A stretch of 44,238 nucleotides of DNA from Chlamydiia bacterium. Its GTDB lineage: Bacteria > Chlamydiota > Chlamydiia > Chlamydiales > JACKPQ01. The notes under the pieces were generated by a model. The model was not told the DNA's origin and did not search any database. It saw only the letters and a list, made by a program, of their open reading frames with translations. How positions within the stretch are numbered: position 1 is the first letter of the stretch; the number at the start of each line of letters is the position of its first letter. Of the stretch, positions 1 to 8,293 are shown piece after piece. The stretch is taken from the NCBI GenBank assembly GCA_030433395.1, contig JAUILX010000001.1:1-44238 (forward strand), written 5' to 3'. The position numbers were made by a program, and so were the translations under genes.

Positions 1-201
1 ATACCCCTCAGGAATGAGTGGTCGTAGCAAGGATGGGTTATTTAATAGCCTGCGATAGGTTTGAGAGTTAAGTAAATCGACGTATAAAGCCTCAGGATGT
101 TGCTCTTGAATCCAGTGGGTCTTTCCCGTTCCTCGAGGACCGAATAAAAAGTAACTCGATTTCAGTTGTTTGCGTTTTTCTAACCACCGTTTATATTGCA
201 T
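1..201 (-). CDS. AAA-family ATPase, N-terminal part (cut by window edge)
   Basis: The frame opens at an ATG at 201 preceded by AGAGGTAAAT, a good ribosome binding site, and runs off the left edge after 67 codons. Residues about 20-28 read FGPRGTGKT, a Walker A (P-loop) motif, right after a short basic N-terminus (MQYKRWLEKRKQLKSSYFL). This pattern is typical of the AAA_14/DUF4143 type of bacterial ATPases, which are often multicopy in host-associated bacteria and have no firmly known role. The family assignment rests on the N-terminal pattern only, because the C-terminal half is outside the window. Confidence 0.7.
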   Translation of the reverse strand, partial: MQYKRWLEKRKQLKSSYFLFGPRGTGKTHWIQEQHPEALYVDLLNSQTYRRLLNNPSLLRPLIPEGY

Positions 202-263
202 ATATTTACCTCTTAATACCATTCTATCATGTAAAATTTACCTGTCAATGCCATTTTTAAGCT

Positions 264-346
264 GTTTTTTTACCTATAAGGGTAATTTTCATGCGTTTTT
301 TTACCCTTAGGGGCTCAAATTCGGACCATTTATGAGTTTTTTTACC
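264..346. repeat. three short direct copies of GTTTTTTTACC
   Basis: Identical 11-mers GTTTTTTTACC lie at 264-274, 295-305 and 336-346, with start-to-start spacings of 31 and 41 bp, in the AT-rich gap upstream of the ATPase gene. Read on the minus strand they are GGTAAAAAAAC, and GGTAAA also occurs in the ATPase leader. No function can be assigned. They could be operator-like sites for the ATPase gene or chance in AT-rich DNA. Confidence 0.35.
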
Positions 347-399
347 TGAACTCTGCTATGTGAGTTGTCAAGCTAAATCATGATTTTACCTCATTTTTT

Positions 400-615
400 A
401 ATTGGCTATCTCTGGACGACTGCTCATTAACAGTCTAATTTTTTTCAAGCTCAGATAATGGCTTAATCTGCTATTCGTGGTCATTTCCTTAAAAACGCCA
501 CAAGTTTCTCATCCAAAGAGATTGCTAACGCCTTAAACTGGGTTTCGTGGTGCCCTTGTTTTCTTCGCCCACAGGAGTTCTAGACAAGGTCATTAGCAAT
601 CAAAATATTTCATCA
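400..615 (-). ncRNA. candidate bridge-type RNA region of the IS110 element
   Basis: The stretch directly downstream of the IS110-family transposase has no ORF but shows nested pairing. GATTGCTAA at 520-528 pairs with TTAGCAATC at 593-601 (9 bp), and inside it CCTTGT at 554-559 pairs with ACAAGG at 584-589. A further small hairpin, GACTG/CAGTC, lies at 418-422/431-435. IS110-family elements of the IS1111 group are known to carry their target- and donor-specifying bridge RNA in the non-coding DNA downstream of the recombinase gene. That this region is such an RNA is inference from position and pairing; the ends given are approximate. Confidence 0.4.
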
Positions 616-638
616 ACTGATTTTTTCTCTACTTTTCC

Positions 639-1691
639 TTAGATTGCTTTTCCCTCTGGTTGTATTTGGTATAATGTTCCACTTCTAAAGCAAGCTCTGA
701 TTTGGCAAATTAATCGCCTCGCTACCGCGACTATTGCCTTTTTACTTCCCGCTCTTCTTGCTATTCGAAGATAGACTTCTTTTAGTTTTTTGTTGTAATT
801 GATTGAAATCCAGCTGCAGACCACTAAAATTGAGCGAATTCTTGGATTGCCTTGCCGGCTGATATGCCCTTTTCTAACATGTTCCCCAGATGAATACTCT
901 GCTGGCGTCAGCCCTGTGTAGGATGATAAATGCCTCTCTGATGGAAAACGTGACATATCTCCAAGCTCATTTGCCAGTATCCTGCTAGCAGTTGGGCCTA
1001 TTCCTGGTACGCTCTCATAAACCTTTTGGTATTTTTCATTTTCAGCTGCTTGTTTTTTCAAATGATTTTCTACTGCTTTGATCCGATGACTAAAATGTTC
1101 CCACTCCTTGATGAGCTCGTTGATGACATATTTGATCTCGGGCAACATCTCTTGTTGTTTAAGTTTCTCACACCACGATTTGGATACTCTTTTTATGTCT
1201 TGTGGTCCTATCAACCCGTAGTAATTTGCCTTACTTTTTAGTGTAGCTGCTAATCGGGCGCGCTCTTTTACAAGCTTGTCCCTAAAACGCGTCAAGGCTC
1301 GACGGGCTTCTTCTTTAGATGATGGTACATAGATACCTTTGAGACGTCCAACCTCTAGCTGTGTTGCAATCTTTAATGCATCTCTTTTATCAGTTTTTAC
1401 CCGGTCACGGGCTCCAATCTCAATCGAGGCAGCATGTACGACGATATTGTTGATTCCATGGTCTATAAGAGCACGGTGCAAGCCAAAACCTGAAAATCCA
1501 GCTTCGTATGCACTTTTGACATTCGCTCCAAGAAAAAACTTACTTAAATATGTGATTAGTTTTTCTGGACAGGCGGGTAGAGTATCTTTCTTAATTAATA
1601 CCTTATCGCACATTACAGCTATTGCGTATGTTTTTTTGTGCACATCAATTCCCACAAAAATGTCTTTTCCTTTATAGTTTCGATCACTCAT
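639..1691 (-). CDS. IS110-family transposase (DEDD recombinase)
   Basis: The 350-residue protein is full length for the family. The N-terminal RuvC-like DEDD domain shows GIDVHKK (Asp about 16), SAYEAGFSGFGL (Glu about 63) and VKTDKRDA (two Asp about 101-104). The C-terminal Transposase_20 domain has the helix-hairpin-helix stretch VPGIGPTASRILANELGD and the conserved Ser-containing segment YSSGEHVRKG followed by GNPRIRS. It catalyses RNA-guided cut-and-paste-like recombination at the element ends. The start is supported by AAGGAGAG six bases before the ATG. No frameshift or missing key residue is seen, so the gene is probably functional. Confidence 0.95.
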   Translation of the reverse strand: MSDRNYKGKDIFVGIDVHKKTYAIAVMCDKVLIKKDTLPACPEKLITYLSKFFLGANVKSAYEAGFSGFGLHRALIDHGINNIVVHAASIEIGARDRVKTDKRDALKIATQLEVGRLKGIYVPSSKEEARRALTRFRDKLVKERARLAATLKSKANYYGLIGPQDIKRVSKSWCEKLKQQEMLPEIKYVINELIKEWEHFSHRIKAVENHLKKQAAENEKYQKVYESVPGIGPTASRILANELGDMSRFPSERHLSSYTGLTPAEYSSGEHVRKGHISRQGNPRIRSILVVCSWISINYNKKLKEVYLRIARRAGSKKAIVAVARRLICQIRACFRSGTLYQIQPEGKAI

Positions 1692-1841
1692 TTTGCTCTC
1701 CTTGTTATTGGGTTTATTCTTTTTCAGGCTTATGCCTTTTCAGGGAGGGCTTTTATCATGTTTTGCTTTATTTATGGACTCATCATAGGAACTGGGTTTA
1801 GATTGCTTAAGGTTAGAGGAATTCAGGTGAAAGATTGTTCC

Positions 1842-1925
1842 AATTTTGACGAATTCCATAGCAAATGCGCTATGGGTGAGTCAAAAATGGGACAAGATTT
1901 CCCTAAATTGCCTAAACATAAGTGA
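1842..1925 (+). repeat. dispersed repeat, copy A
   Basis: This 84-bp block matches the reverse complement of 37587-37670 at 72 of 84 positions with no gap, and weaker similarity continues for about 20 bp past position 1925. It contains a perfect 7-bp hairpin, CCATAGC-AAATGC-GCTATGG, which in the other copy has a changed right arm. The rest of the 1692-2013 gap holds no convincing gene. Both copies can be read as an open frame ending at the same TGA, but the differences are not concentrated at third codon positions, so I treat it as non-coding. Confidence 0.75.
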
Positions 1926-2013
1926 TATAAACCCGGAGTTCAGGTTAATAAATAGTTGCATAAAGTGGGTTGCGTATCAAGTGTCTATGCTTGCATTACA
2001 AAGATTCTGCCAA

Positions 2014-2919
2014 TTACACCTGGGCAAGGGCTGGGTAAGTAAAGAAAAAGAATTGAGTCGCATTTAATAAAAAATGAGCTGCGATGGAACCTTCTACAGA
2101 TTTTGTGTGGTGGTAGGTGAGTCCGTAGAGGACAGAGGCGCAGAAGGCTAAAAGAATGTAACGTACTTGAAAGACAAATGCTAGGTGCATCAGTGCAAAA
2201 ATAGTGGATAGAATTCCTATAGCAATATAGGGTGCCCACTTGGTTTTTGGTCGCAGGCTATTTGTAATTTCTCGTTGTAAAAAGCCACGCCAAAAGACTT
2301 CATCTGCAATGCAAACAAGAAAAAGATTTGCGGTGATCCACGGAGCTGTAATGGGTGGGATCTTTGGGTCAAAGTTTACGATGCCAAATATTTGGGACAG
2401 AGCAAGCATGGCGATGATTGTAATCCCTGACCAAATGCAAATGGGCGCAAATTTAAGTTTCCATTCCTTCCATGTTGATAGAAGGGGAAGTCCAAAGCCA
2501 AGAATGAAAATACCAATGAAGGGTTTGTCATAATTAAAATAGAGAGTGAATGGAACTCCATCTGGACTGACTTGAATACCTTGAACAATCAGCCAATTGT
2601 TAAACCCTGGAAACAGATGAAGCGTCAGACCAAGTGATAGTATGGATGCCAGACAGATGAGTATAGCTCTTAAAAACCCCTGAATTTGTGATTTGAGGCA
2701 AAAATGGCAAGCGGCTAGAAATATAATTGGAATGAGCGCTGGAGGAGTGATGATGTTGGCAACCAGTGCAAGAACAATGCTTGTAAAGAGTAAGCCTACC
2801 CAGAAAAATGCGTGTCGATAAACCCAGAAAGACAGAATAGCCAATATCAAAATGAAGTAAGTTGATGAGTAGAGGGGATAAGATAAGAATGTTTTTAGTG
2901 TAAACGCTAAGTTGTGCAT
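2014..2919 (-). CDS. CPBP-family intramembrane metalloprotease
   Basis: A 301-residue, very hydrophobic protein with about eight predicted membrane segments. The family motifs are present in order in the C-terminal half: DEVFWRGFLQ (EExxxR-like, with the first Glu changed to Asp), FALMHLAF (FxxxH) and HFLLNATQF (HxxxN). CPBP (CAAX-prenyl-endopeptidase-like, Abi) proteins are membrane glutamate/metal proteases; bacterial roles range from bacteriocin immunity to membrane protein processing, and the substrate here is unknown. Its ATG overlaps the 3' end of the aldehyde dehydrogenase gene by 13 bp, so the two are probably co-transcribed. Confidence 0.85.
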   Translation of the reverse strand: MHNLAFTLKTFLSYPLYSSTYFILILAILSFWVYRHAFFWVGLLFTSIVLALVANIITPPALIPIIFLAACHFCLKSQIQGFLRAILICLASILSLGLTLHLFPGFNNWLIVQGIQVSPDGVPFTLYFNYDKPFIGIFILGFGLPLLSTWKEWKLKFAPICIWSGITIIAMLALSQIFGIVNFDPKIPPITAPWITANLFLVCIADEVFWRGFLQREITNSLRPKTKWAPYIAIGILSTIFALMHLAFVFQVRYILLAFCASVLYGLTYHHTKSVEGSIAAHFLLNATQFFFFTYPALAQV

Positions 2920-4310
2920 GTTGATACGGCCTTTGTTATGAGATATTCTCGAATAGCATCTGGTCCTCCTTCTTTGCCGAAACCAGAGTGCTTGATTCCA
3001 CCAAACGGGATTTGTGCACTACTTGGGGATCCATCGTTGACCCCAATGATTCCAAAGTCTAGTTTTTTAATGGCATCCTGTACAGTTTGGGGATTTTCAG
3101 AAAAAATATAAGAGGCAAGACCAAATTCTGTTTGGTTGGCAAGCTCAAGTGCTTCATCAAATGTGTTAAATGGCATAAGACTAGCAACAGGTCCAAAACT
3201 CTCTTCTTTAAAAAGAAGCATATCAGGTTTGATATCGGCAATGATTTGAGGCTTTGCTGGGTTTTCATCAACGAGAATGGCTCTTGCTCCTTTAGCAAGC
3301 GCCTCTTTTACATTTTTGGATATTTTGTTGCGTGATGATTGATGTAAAACCAGAGATAACTCAGCTTTGTCATCAAACGGATCACCAATGTAAAGCTGCT
3401 TTACATTGGTTGTAAATGACTCAATAAAAGATGCGTAGAGTGATGTATGAATCAAAAAGCGATTGGCTGCAATGCATGATTGGCCATTGTTTCGAAATTT
3501 CGCAGCGATTGCACCTTTGACAGCTTTTTGAAGATCCGCATCTTCGAAAACAATGAAGGGAGCATTTCCTCCAAGCTCCATGGATGCTTTTTTTAGCGTG
3601 GGCCCGCATTTAGAATAGAGGCTTTGCCCCACTTGAGTGCTACCTGTAAATGAGATCTTTCGAATGATAGGGGAGGTCATGAGGGGATCGACGATGGTGG
3701 CGGTAGGCCCGATAAGAATATTGAGCAATCCTGCAGGAAGGTTTAGCTTGTGTGCGATTGCCGCAAAGACGAGTAAAGAGATAGGTGTTTGAGAGCTGGG
3801 TCTTGCAATGATGGGGCATCCTGCGGCGAGTGCAGGTGCAATTTTACGAGCCCCCATAGCTAAAGGAAAATTCCAAGGGGTCATGAGCAGACAGGGGCCG
3901 ATGGGAGCATCAACCATTTGGAGTTTTTTTGATGACGAGATGTCGTGTTTACCGATGTGTTGCATTTGTTTTGCGCATAAGAGAAAGTAATGTATTGAGT
4001 AGTCAACTTCAAGGAGAGCTTGTGATATGACTTTGCCCATTTCTTTCGTGATGATAGTTGCAATTTCATCTCTGTGGGTTTTTAAAGATGTTGCAATTGC
4101 GTTGAGGTACTTGGTTCGGTCATTGATGGGTAATAGAGGAGCCGACTGGACAGCATGGAGGGCATTATCGACATTTTCTTTGCTGGCAACTTGCAGGCTT
4201 GTCCATGGTTTTTGATCCATGGGGCATATGTGAGGAGTGGGATTTTCGATGTCGACAAACGATCCATTGACATAGCTAGAGTAGTGCTTTTCTGAGAAGA
4301 AACTTTGCAT
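2907..4310 (-). CDS. gabD: NAD(P)-dependent aldehyde dehydrogenase, succinate-semialdehyde type
   Basis: The 467-residue protein has all landmarks of the ALDH superfamily: MTPWNFPLAMGARKIAPALA (cofactor site), FTGSTQVGQ (Rossmann turn), MELGGNAPFIVFEDADL (general-base Glu), NGQSCIAANRF (nucleophile Cys about residue 278) and EESFGPVASL. Length and the short N-terminus resemble succinate-semialdehyde dehydrogenases, which make succinate for the TCA cycle. Substrate assignment is by family resemblance only. It begins 37 bp from the divergent pgeF gene, so both share a short promoter region. Confidence 0.85.
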   Translation of the reverse strand: MQSFFSEKHYSSYVNGSFVDIENPTPHICPMDQKPWTSLQVASKENVDNALHAVQSAPLLPINDRTKYLNAIATSLKTHRDEIATIITKEMGKVISQALLEVDYSIHYFLLCAKQMQHIGKHDISSSKKLQMVDAPIGPCLLMTPWNFPLAMGARKIAPALAAGCPIIARPSSQTPISLLVFAAIAHKLNLPAGLLNILIGPTATIVDPLMTSPIIRKISFTGSTQVGQSLYSKCGPTLKKASMELGGNAPFIVFEDADLQKAVKGAIAAKFRNNGQSCIAANRFLIHTSLYASFIESFTTNVKQLYIGDPFDDKAELSLVLHQSSRNKISKNVKEALAKGARAILVDENPAKPQIIADIKPDMLLFKEESFGPVASLMPFNTFDEALELANQTEFGLASYIFSENPQTVQDAIKKLDFGIIGVNDGSPSSAQIPFGGIKHSGFGKEGGPDAIREYLITKAVSTCTT

Positions 4311-4347
4311 ATGGGAACTTGTTGTGTATTCTGAGTAAGAATAACAG

Positions 4348-5076
4348 ATGATTAGAAAAACGCAAGATGATGTGACATGGCTCGAATTTGAGCAGCTAGC
4401 TGATGTGAAGGGGCTTTTTCATGGAGTTATGACTCGGAAGGGTTTTTGTGAATGCACCGATCCTGATGATGTTCAGATTCATGCACAAGCTGTTAAAAGG
4501 GCTTTTGACCAAGAGCATTGTGCTATGGGAAAGCAATGCCATGGTACTTATGTAGCAAAGCTTTTGGATGCAAATGGCCTGTCCAGAGTTGAAGCTTGTG
4601 ATGGACTGATGACAAGCAGCGAGGGAATCATGCTTTTGACAAGACATGCTGATTGCCAGGCTGTTTTATTTTATGATCCCATTTGCCGAGCTGTGGCAAA
4701 TGTGCATGCAGGGTGGAGGGGCAGTGTTCGTGGCATGTTGCAAGGAGCTGTAAAGCGTATGCAAAAAACCTATGGGTCGAAGCCTGAGAATTTACTAGTT
4801 TGCATTTCTCCGAGCTTAGGGCCAAAGTGGGCTGAATTTCGAAACTATACATATGAGCTCCCAGAGAGTTTTTATCGTTTTCAGACAAGATCTGACTATT
4901 TTGACTTTTGGGAAATCAGTCGATGGCAGTTGAAAGAGGCAGGGGTTTTAGATCATCATATCGAGATTGCTAAGTTGTGCACTTATGACAATCCCGATGA
5001 TTTTTTTTCTTATCGACGTGAGGGAATCACGGGCCGTCACATTTCTTCAATTGGCTTTGCCAAAATAAAGCCTTGA
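4348..5076 (+). CDS. pgeF: laccase-domain protein PgeF/YfiH (peptidoglycan editing factor / purine nucleoside phosphorylase)
   Basis: The 242-residue single-domain protein has the multicopper-oxidase-like YfiH fold motifs: VMTRKGF, QCHGTYVAK, TRHADCQAVLFYDP and NVHAGWRGSVRGM, with the His-Cys-His zinc-binding set in HADCQ and HAGWRG, and ISPSLGP near the end. Members act on purine nucleosides, and E. coli YfiH also removes wrongly incorporated L-Ser from peptidoglycan precursors. Its 3' end overlaps the convergent downstream gene by 40 bp. Confidence 0.9.
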   Translation: MIRKTQDDVTWLEFEQLADVKGLFHGVMTRKGFCECTDPDDVQIHAQAVKRAFDQEHCAMGKQCHGTYVAKLLDANGLSRVEACDGLMTSSEGIMLLTRHADCQAVLFYDPICRAVANVHAGWRGSVRGMLQGAVKRMQKTYGSKPENLLVCISPSLGPKWAEFRNYTYELPESFYRFQTRSDYFDFWEISRWQLKEAGVLDHHIEIAKLCTYDNPDDFFSYRREGITGRHISSIGFAKIKP

Positions 5077-5570
5077 TCTGGCTGGTTGACGTTAAGAAGC
5101 AGGACCGTATTAGGATCGAGCGCGCTATTGCAATGCATGAAGAGGCGATCGCCAACTGACCAGTGGATTTGTTGATCTTCTGCATACCAGGTGTAGCCGT
5201 CCGATGTTTCAAAAACACTCTTGTTTTTCTCAATGTGCGTAAGTGTTGGCAGCTCAGTATGGGATGATTCTTGAGACTTAAACCAGCTGAAAACCTCACT
5301 ATTGTTATTTAAATTAATAAGCATGTAGATCTGCCCTTTTGCATCACTAACATAGGGGACAATTTCGATCATGTCGTTAATAGACCAGGTATCTAGAGAG
5401 TCTGATGCGTCCTTTGGACAACCACATTTGCAGGCGTCAAAGACAAGGCCATTGGTGAACTCTATTTTGAAGCTGCTTCCATTAACGGAGAGATTTTTGT
5501 AGTGCAGGGGGTGATTTTCATAGCCAGAAAGGCCAGCGACACAGACGATAAACAGCATTAAATTTTTCAT
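5037..5570 (-). CDS. small secreted protein of unknown function
   Basis: I do not recognise the family. I place the start at 5570 because GGAGTTTAAA precedes that ATG and the protein then begins with a signal peptide (MKNLMLFIVCVAGLSG); a longer reading from 5594 adds eight residues with no signal value. The mature part of about 160 residues is soluble and contains a CKCGCP cluster near residue 46-51. That suggests a metal site or disulfides, since the protein is probably periplasmic or surface-exposed. The 3' end overlaps pgeF convergently. Confidence 0.65.
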   Translation of the reverse strand: MKNLMLFIVCVAGLSGYENHPLHYKNLSVNGSSFKIEFTNGLVFDACKCGCPKDASDSLDTWSINDMIEIVPYVSDAKGQIYMLINLNNNSEVFSWFKSQESSHTELPTLTHIEKNKSVFETSDGYTWYAEDQQIHWSVGDRLFMHCNSALDPNTVLLLNVNQPDQGFILAKPIEEM

Positions 5571-5661
5571 TTTAAACTCCGGGGTTTCGGGCAAATATCT
5601 CTTCTATTATGGCTTTTTGTCAATAACTTTAGTACAATGATGCTATGCAAATGAGGCTAAT

Positions 5662-6489
5662 ATGAAAGTGTGGATTGCTGGGCAAAATGGTTTACTAGGC
5701 CAGGCTTGTAAAAAAGCCCTTGAAGGCATTGAGACAGTGGGAACATCTCGGGACGATCTCGACATGCGTGATAGAGATGCAATGCGAAGATTTGTAGAAC
5801 TAACTGAGCCAACACATTTAATTAACTGCACTGGCTTTACAGGCGTTGATCTTGCAGAAAATAATAAAGAGGCAGCCCATACAATCAATGCTCAAGCTGT
5901 TGAGGAAATGGGCAAGCTTGGCATCAAAGTTCTTCATTTTTCTACCGACTATGTCTTTGGTGGCACAAAACGCAGTCCCTATTCGATCCATGATACACCT
6001 GCACCTTTAAGCGTCTATGGAATGACAAAACTTAGAGGAGAGCAGCGTTTATTAGATGTAAATCCTAAGGCATGTGTTGTGCGCACAGCTTGGCTTTTTG
6101 GACACGGCAGGTCAAATTTTGTCACTCAGATGATGGAGTTGATGCAAAAAAACAAAGAGATTCGAGTTGTTGAAGATCAAGTAGGGTCTCCATGCTATGC
6201 AGATGATATTGCCAAAGCTGCCATCGGACTTTTAGATGCACACGGTTTGCATCACGTTGTAAATAGTGGATCTGCTTCCCGTTTGGGTTGGGCTAGAGCT
6301 ATACATCAGCAAATGCAAAAAAGAGGTATGGAGTTTATCTGTGAGGACATAAAGCCTGCTCAAAGTCGCGAATTTTTATCCGATGCAAGAAGGCCAGCCT
6401 ACTCTGTTTTAGAGGGTATTAATCTGCGCTGTTGGGAAGAAGCTTTGGAGCGTTACATGGAACAAGAGGTTTTATGTCCCGTTGCTTAA
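5662..6489 (+). CDS. rfbD: dTDP-4-dehydrorhamnose reductase
   Basis: The 275-residue protein is an extended short-chain dehydrogenase of the RmlD type. It starts with IAGQNGLLGQACKKAL (GxxGxxG NAD(P)H loop), and has HFSTDYVFGG (Ser/Thr of the triad) and YGMTKLRGEQ (YxxxK). It would reduce dTDP-4-keto-rhamnose to dTDP-L-rhamnose, the last step of the pathway. It is the first gene of a tightly packed operon, overlapping the next gene by 16 bp. rfbA and rfbC homologues are not in this window. Confidence 0.88.
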   Translation: MKVWIAGQNGLLGQACKKALEGIETVGTSRDDLDMRDRDAMRRFVELTEPTHLINCTGFTGVDLAENNKEAAHTINAQAVEEMGKLGIKVLHFSTDYVFGGTKRSPYSIHDTPAPLSVYGMTKLRGEQRLLDVNPKACVVRTAWLFGHGRSNFVTQMMELMQKNKEIRVVEDQVGSPCYADDIAKAAIGLLDAHGLHHVVNSGSASRLGWARAIHQQMQKRGMEFICEDIKPAQSREFLSDARRPAYSVLEGINLRCWEEALERYMEQEVLCPVA

Positions 6490-7442
6490 AGCGCTTTTTA
6501 GTAACTGGTGGAGCAGGGTTTATGGGGTCAGCGTTTATCCGGCTATTGCTTTGTGATCCTGACTTTGATGGGACCGTTTGTAATCTTGACGTCCTTACCT
6601 ACGCAGCTGATTTAGCAAATCTAGCAGAAGTGGAAAATGATCCTAGATATCGTTTTGTTCAGGGCGATATTTGTGATGGTATAACACTTGAAAACTTTGA
6701 TGTAGTTGTTCATTTTGCCGCAGAAAGCCATGTCGATCGCAGCATTGAATGCGCACAAAAGTTTATCCAAACAAATATTATGGGCACGCATGCACTTTTA
6801 GAAGAGCTGAAAAAATTTCCCAAATGTCACTTTCATCATATTTCCACAGATGAGGTTTATGGGAATATTCTTGAAGGTGCAGCTGATGAAAAGGCTCCAT
6901 ACGCGCCCAGTTCTCCGTATGCAGCAAGTAAAGCTGCATCAGATCATCTTGTTTCCTCTTTTGCAAAAACATATGGCTTGGATATCACGGTATCCCATTC
7001 AACAAATAACTACGGGCCAGGACAGTTTCCCGAAAAGTTTATCCCCCTAATGATCACAAACATGATTGAGCAAAAAACACTGCCAGTTTATGGACAGGGG
7101 ACCAACATTCGTGATTGGATATATGTTGAAGATCATGCTCGAGCAGTTCTAAAAATTTTAGAGAAAGGTGTGAGTGGAGAGGTGTATAACATCAGCGCGC
7201 ACAATCCAATGCGCAACCTAGATGTGATTGAAAACTTAGCTAAGCATTTTGATGAGTCAGTAGAGATTGAATTTATTGCAGATCGCCCTGGACACGACAT
7301 GCGTTATGCCTTAGATGCCTCAAAATTACAGGCTCTAGGCTGGAAGCCCAAAATTTCATTCGATGAAGGAATCAAACGGACTATAAATCACTACAGGGAG
7401 AAGATCGATGCATCAAAAGATCGCTTGCGTCATACCGGCTAG
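6474..7442 (+). CDS. rfbB: dTDP-glucose 4,6-dehydratase
   Basis: I choose the ATG at 6474 (MSRCLKRFLVTGG), preceded by AAGAGG, because it puts the NAD-binding TGGAGFMGS loop about ten residues from the start as in other RmlB proteins. An upstream start at 6432 lies far inside rfbD. The catalytic set is visible: HISTDEVYG (Thr-Asp-Glu) and SPYAASKAASD (YxxxK), followed by NNYGPGQFPEKFIP. The enzyme converts dTDP-glucose to dTDP-4-keto-6-deoxyglucose. It overlaps rfbD by 16 bp and kdsB by 35 bp, indicating translational coupling. Confidence 0.92.
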   Translation: MSRCLKRFLVTGGAGFMGSAFIRLLLCDPDFDGTVCNLDVLTYAADLANLAEVENDPRYRFVQGDICDGITLENFDVVVHFAAESHVDRSIECAQKFIQTNIMGTHALLEELKKFPKCHFHHISTDEVYGNILEGAADEKAPYAPSSPYAASKAASDHLVSSFAKTYGLDITVSHSTNNYGPGQFPEKFIPLMITNMIEQKTLPVYGQGTNIRDWIYVEDHARAVLKILEKGVSGEVYNISAHNPMRNLDVIENLAKHFDESVEIEFIADRPGHDMRYALDASKLQALGWKPKISFDEGIKRTINHYREKIDASKDRLRHTG

Positions 7443-8130
7443 GCTCAACTCAACGCGGTTTCCTCAAAAAGTGTTATCTGAGCTCAAGGGAAAGCCATTG
7501 CTGCAATGGGTCTATGAGTCTGCTAGCAGCCTTTTTGAGACATGCGTTTTTGCAGTTGATAGCGAGGAAGTTGCAGAACTTGTCAGCGGCTTTGGAGCTC
7601 CCTATGTCATGACATCAAAGGATTGCCCAAGCGGAACAATGCGTTTGATCGAGGTACGCAATCAGGGTAAAATTAAGGCTGGCATTTGGGTGAATTGGCA
7701 AGCTGATGAGCCGCTAATCAATCAGGAAATGATCGAGGATCTGCTGCAATCGTCTGAGGATCCATGTCAAGATGTTTGGACCCTCAAGCACCGCTTAGAA
7801 GGGGATCCCAATGATCCTCATACTGTCAAAGTTGTGACTGATGAGCGAGGTAAAGCGCTTTATTTTTCTAGAAGTGCAATTCCCTATTCAAAAGAAAAAT
7901 TTGATTATTACAAACATATTGGGCTTTATGCTTATACTGATCGAGCGCTAGCCATCATTGAGCAATTGCCGCCGTGTCCACTCGAGCAAGCTGAAAGCTT
8001 GGAGCAGCTGCGGTTTTTAAGTGGAGGGTTGCATATTCAAGTCCATGAAACAAAGCATGAAACCCAGGGCATTGACCTTCCTGAGCATTTGGCTAAGCTG
8101 GAAGGGATGCTTGCTCACGAGCTAATTTAA
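7408..8130 (+). CDS. kdsB: CMP-Kdo synthetase (3-deoxy-manno-octulosonate cytidylyltransferase)
   Basis: The 240-residue protein begins with the nucleotidyltransferase signature CVIPARLNSTRFPQKVL and contains WVNWQADEPLI (family consensus QGDEPLI, so Gly is Ala here), LYFSRSAIPY, HIGLYAYTDRAL and LEQAESLEQLRFL. It activates Kdo with CTP for lipid A-core assembly, a step all chlamydiae use. It sits last in the rfbD-rfbB-kdsB operon. Its TAA stop at 8128-8130 takes its last two bases from an inserted MITE; without the insert the stop would be TAG at the same codon. Confidence 0.92.
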   Translation: MHQKIACVIPARLNSTRFPQKVLSELKGKPLLQWVYESASSLFETCVFAVDSEEVAELVSGFGAPYVMTSKDCPSGTMRLIEVRNQGKIKAGIWVNWQADEPLINQEMIEDLLQSSEDPCQDVWTLKHRLEGDPNDPHTVKVVTDERGKALYFSRSAIPYSKEKFDYYKHIGLYAYTDRALAIIEQLPPCPLEQAESLEQLRFLSGGLHIQVHETKHETQGIDLPEHLAKLEGMLAHELI

Positions 8131-8293
8131 CGCGAGTTGCGGATCAACTCCCTTGAACTGGCCCATCTTTTGGCGATCTTTCTAGGAAAAACTGCTTGAG
8201 GATAGCGCGTTGGCTATTCACTGCGCAGATTTTTCTAGAAATTTCATCAAAAATATGCACCATTTCATAGATAGTTGATCCGCAACTCGCGTT
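8129..8293. mobile_element. 165-bp palindromic MITE with 21-bp perfect terminal inverted repeats
   Basis: Positions 8129-8149 and 8273-8293 are perfect inverted repeats of each other (21 bp, beginning AACGCGAGTTGCGG). They are flanked by the 5-bp direct repeat AATTT at 8124-8128 and 8294-8298, a typical target duplication. The interior is itself an imperfect palindrome, for example TTTCTAGGAAAAACTGC against TTTCTAGAAAAATCTGC read from the right arm, so the transcript would fold into one long hairpin. There is no ORF, so it would need a transposase in trans. As a long hairpin just after kdsB it may now also stabilise or end the operon mRNA. Confidence 0.85.

Larger units (their letters stand above)
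400..1700 (-). mobile_element. IS110-family insertion sequence (ends not resolved)
   Basis: The element consists of the intact transposase gene at 639-1691 and a structured non-coding region on its downstream side. IS110 elements lack conventional terminal inverted repeats and make no simple target duplication, so the borders cannot be read from one copy. The limits given are minimal guesses. The element could extend right towards the dispersed repeat that starts at 1842, which may have been its target. Confidence 0.55.

Noticed and set aside
417..445. Hairpin plus T-run as a plain plus-strand terminator
   Set aside because: No plus-strand gene ends there and the stem is only 5 bp; it is more simply part of the structured IS flank.
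1339..1925. Plus-strand open frames at 1339-1677 and 1638-1925
   Set aside because: They lie mostly antisense to the intact IS110 transposase and have no ribosome binding site; the second only runs into the dispersed repeat.
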